Origin: Gymnopilus junonius
Lineage: Eukaryota > Basidiomycota > Agaricomycetes > Agaricales > Galerinaceae
Length of the DNA: 20,282 bases
Assembly (NCBI GenBank): GCA_015501075.1
Contig: JADNYJ010000566.1
Location: forward strand, 1 to 20,282
Reading direction: 5' to 3'
Positions 18,955 to 20,282 of this stretch are shown here, in pieces. Numbering within the stretch: position 1 is the first letter of the stretch; each line of letters opens with the position of its first letter. Both the position numbers and the translations under genes were made by a program. Below the pieces are notes generated by a model that was not told the origin of the DNA, made no database searches, and was given only the letters and a program-made list of their open reading frames with translations.

Positions 18955-19073
18955 GATGCATGATGAAGAGGCAAAACTCTTTGCCTGATCAGACACCTTG
19001 GTAGATGATTTGAAATAATGAAATAACAAATTGTAAGCTGGAAATAGGTAGAAAAAAAGCAATCAGTCAAGCT

Positions 19074-20219
19074 TTGCATCCCTCCATTATGGAGGAAATC
19101 CCTCTAACTATCTGTCTTGCACTTCTCCCCAACCCCGACCTTTCTGTATCACAATTTCTCACCTACCAGCTGCCAAGTCAGGTACAAGACACACTGATAT
19201 CAATGATGTCATTCTGGTCAAATCAAGAGCCCGATGTACCCAATGCAGACATCCTCACTGAGCTGAAAAAATTTCCCATCCCTCCATCAAGTCTGCTAGA
19301 GGAGCTGCGAAAACCTCATCAGAATGCCAGATCTGTAGTTTTTGCTCACCTCCAATCAATGAACTGATACTTTCATTATGGATTCCAAGTTTCTGGCTTG
19401 AAGTTTCCCATCTCAGGCATTTTGTGAAGGGTCCATGGGTGAAAGCCGAGGCCTGGCTCAGCCTGCATGGAGGATCTTATCGAATCACCTGATCGCCATT
19501 ATCTATGTGAATCTGCTCAATGGTTGTTGCTTTCCATTCTGTGGGTGGGCCCTGTCCAAGGCTTTTCAAACCCAGAACCCCAAGTCGTGCTCACCACCTA
19601 CCTCTCCAATGCATGGTTAATGACAACCCACATTGACCAACAACTCAACCTCCTCTGCTGCCAGCTTTCACATGAACAATTGAACCCAACATGCGAGGTG
19701 GTTGGACCTCATTTCCTCGTGCATCTTCTCGACATTCACACATCACCAGCTGACTACAACCCAAGCACAAAATGGGACCACCATATCTGGGGTGTTGGAG
19801 ATGAGCTGAAGTGAAGGGTGTGGACTGCGGTGTGTGGGGTTGTCAATATTGGGGGGAATCATTGGGTGGCCATCGCCATTGATGTTCCATTGTGGAAGAT
19901 CCTATATGGTGACTCCCTTGGCATGTCAAGGTGTCCAAAGTTCAGGATGCTTTTGCTTGGTGGATGTCCATCCACATCAAAGGTGATTTGTCTACAATGT
20001 CTTACCCATTACATGGCAAAGTGACACATTCTCCTGTGGAATTCTGGCCGTGAATCAGTCAAGCATTTCATATCATCATCCTTCCCTTTGGTTCCTACAA
20101 ATCGCATGGTCGAGGAACATCTTTCTGTTTTTATGGCAGTTGTGGAGGATGACAACAATGTGGTTGAGTCCATTTCATTCTTTCTTTACCTCATTACTGA
20201 TTTCCATCTTCCTTACTAG
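19074..20219 (+). pseudogene. Second Ulp1/C48-family cysteine peptidase pseudogene
   Basis: From 19074 the text reads LPNPDLSVSQFLTYQLP and ILTELKKFPIPPSSLLEELRK. A frame change then gives LWIPSFWLEVSHLRHFVKG and PWVKAEAWLSLHGG, phrases I associate with fungal Ulp1-domain proteins. Another shift near 19465 leads to GFSNPEPQVVLTTYLSNAW and HIDQQLNLL, then a TGA at 19812-19814 (CGA or AGA likely). The catalytic core follows: NIGGNHWVAIAID (His 19860-19862), LYGDSLG (Asp 19911-19913) and, two frameshifts later, QSDTFSCGILAVN (Cys 20035-20037, preceded by the oxyanion Gln). A last shift near 20055 gives VKHFISSSFPLVPTNR and ends near 20219. All catalytic residues survive but in three frames. This copy is closer to canonical Ulp1 (S-C-G) than the one at 1-840. 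Confidence 0.8.
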
Positions 20220-20282
20220 TGAATAGCTTTAGATGATGGACATGTCCCTCAGGATACTGTATGATGATGAGAATGGAACCCA
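20220..20282. other. Right edge
   Basis: Nothing recognisable in the last 63 bases. Confidence 0.4.

Overview
The window looks like repeat-rich DNA from a filamentous basidiomycete fungus, probably an agaricomycete. The clues are spliceosomal introns of about 50-135 nt with GT...AG ends, a Helitron of the fungal type (DUF6570, HUH Rep, Pif1 helicase), two degenerate Ulp1-like peptidase genes and a hAT MITE. No bacterial gene, tRNA, rRNA or CRISPR array is visible. The assignment comes from gene style, not from a database match.

Left part (1-7442): two divergent multi-exon genes start about 160 bp apart. The minus-strand gene (4543 down past position 1) ends in a Ulp1/C48-like cysteine peptidase domain. 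Four of its exons look like tandem duplicates. Its catalytic domain is split by a ~1.3-kb AT-rich but CpG-rich non-coding insertion. The plus-strand gene (4706-7442) encodes an unrecognised protein with acidic, Ala/Glu/Lys-repeat and basic stretches. Both carry frameshifts and stops and look like pseudogenes.

Middle part (about 8008-16975): a decayed autonomous Helitron on the plus strand. In order it shows a Cys/His-containing N-terminus, DUF6570, a Rep nuclease with HxH and two-tyrosine motifs, a Pif1-type helicase and a C-terminal USP-like (C19) deubiquitinase domain. The reading frame is broken many times. Many of its stops are TGA where arginine (CGA) is expected, and CpG is nearly absent, as expected from deamination of methylated CpG. 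Related AT-rich palindromes lie on both sides of the coding region.

Right part (16982-20282): a small three-exon minus-strand gene that reads intact and predicts a 91-aa protein with an N-terminal hydrophobic segment, a Gly/Ser/Asn linker and a perfect four-heptad coiled coil; a relic plus-strand gene hit by a 155-bp hAT MITE with a perfect 8-bp target-site duplication; and a second, different Ulp1/C48 peptidase pseudogene. Three ubiquitin/SUMO-type cysteine peptidases therefore occur in 20 kb. The best candidates for something undescribed are the small coiled-coil gene, the divergent gene pair and the palindromes flanking the Helitron.
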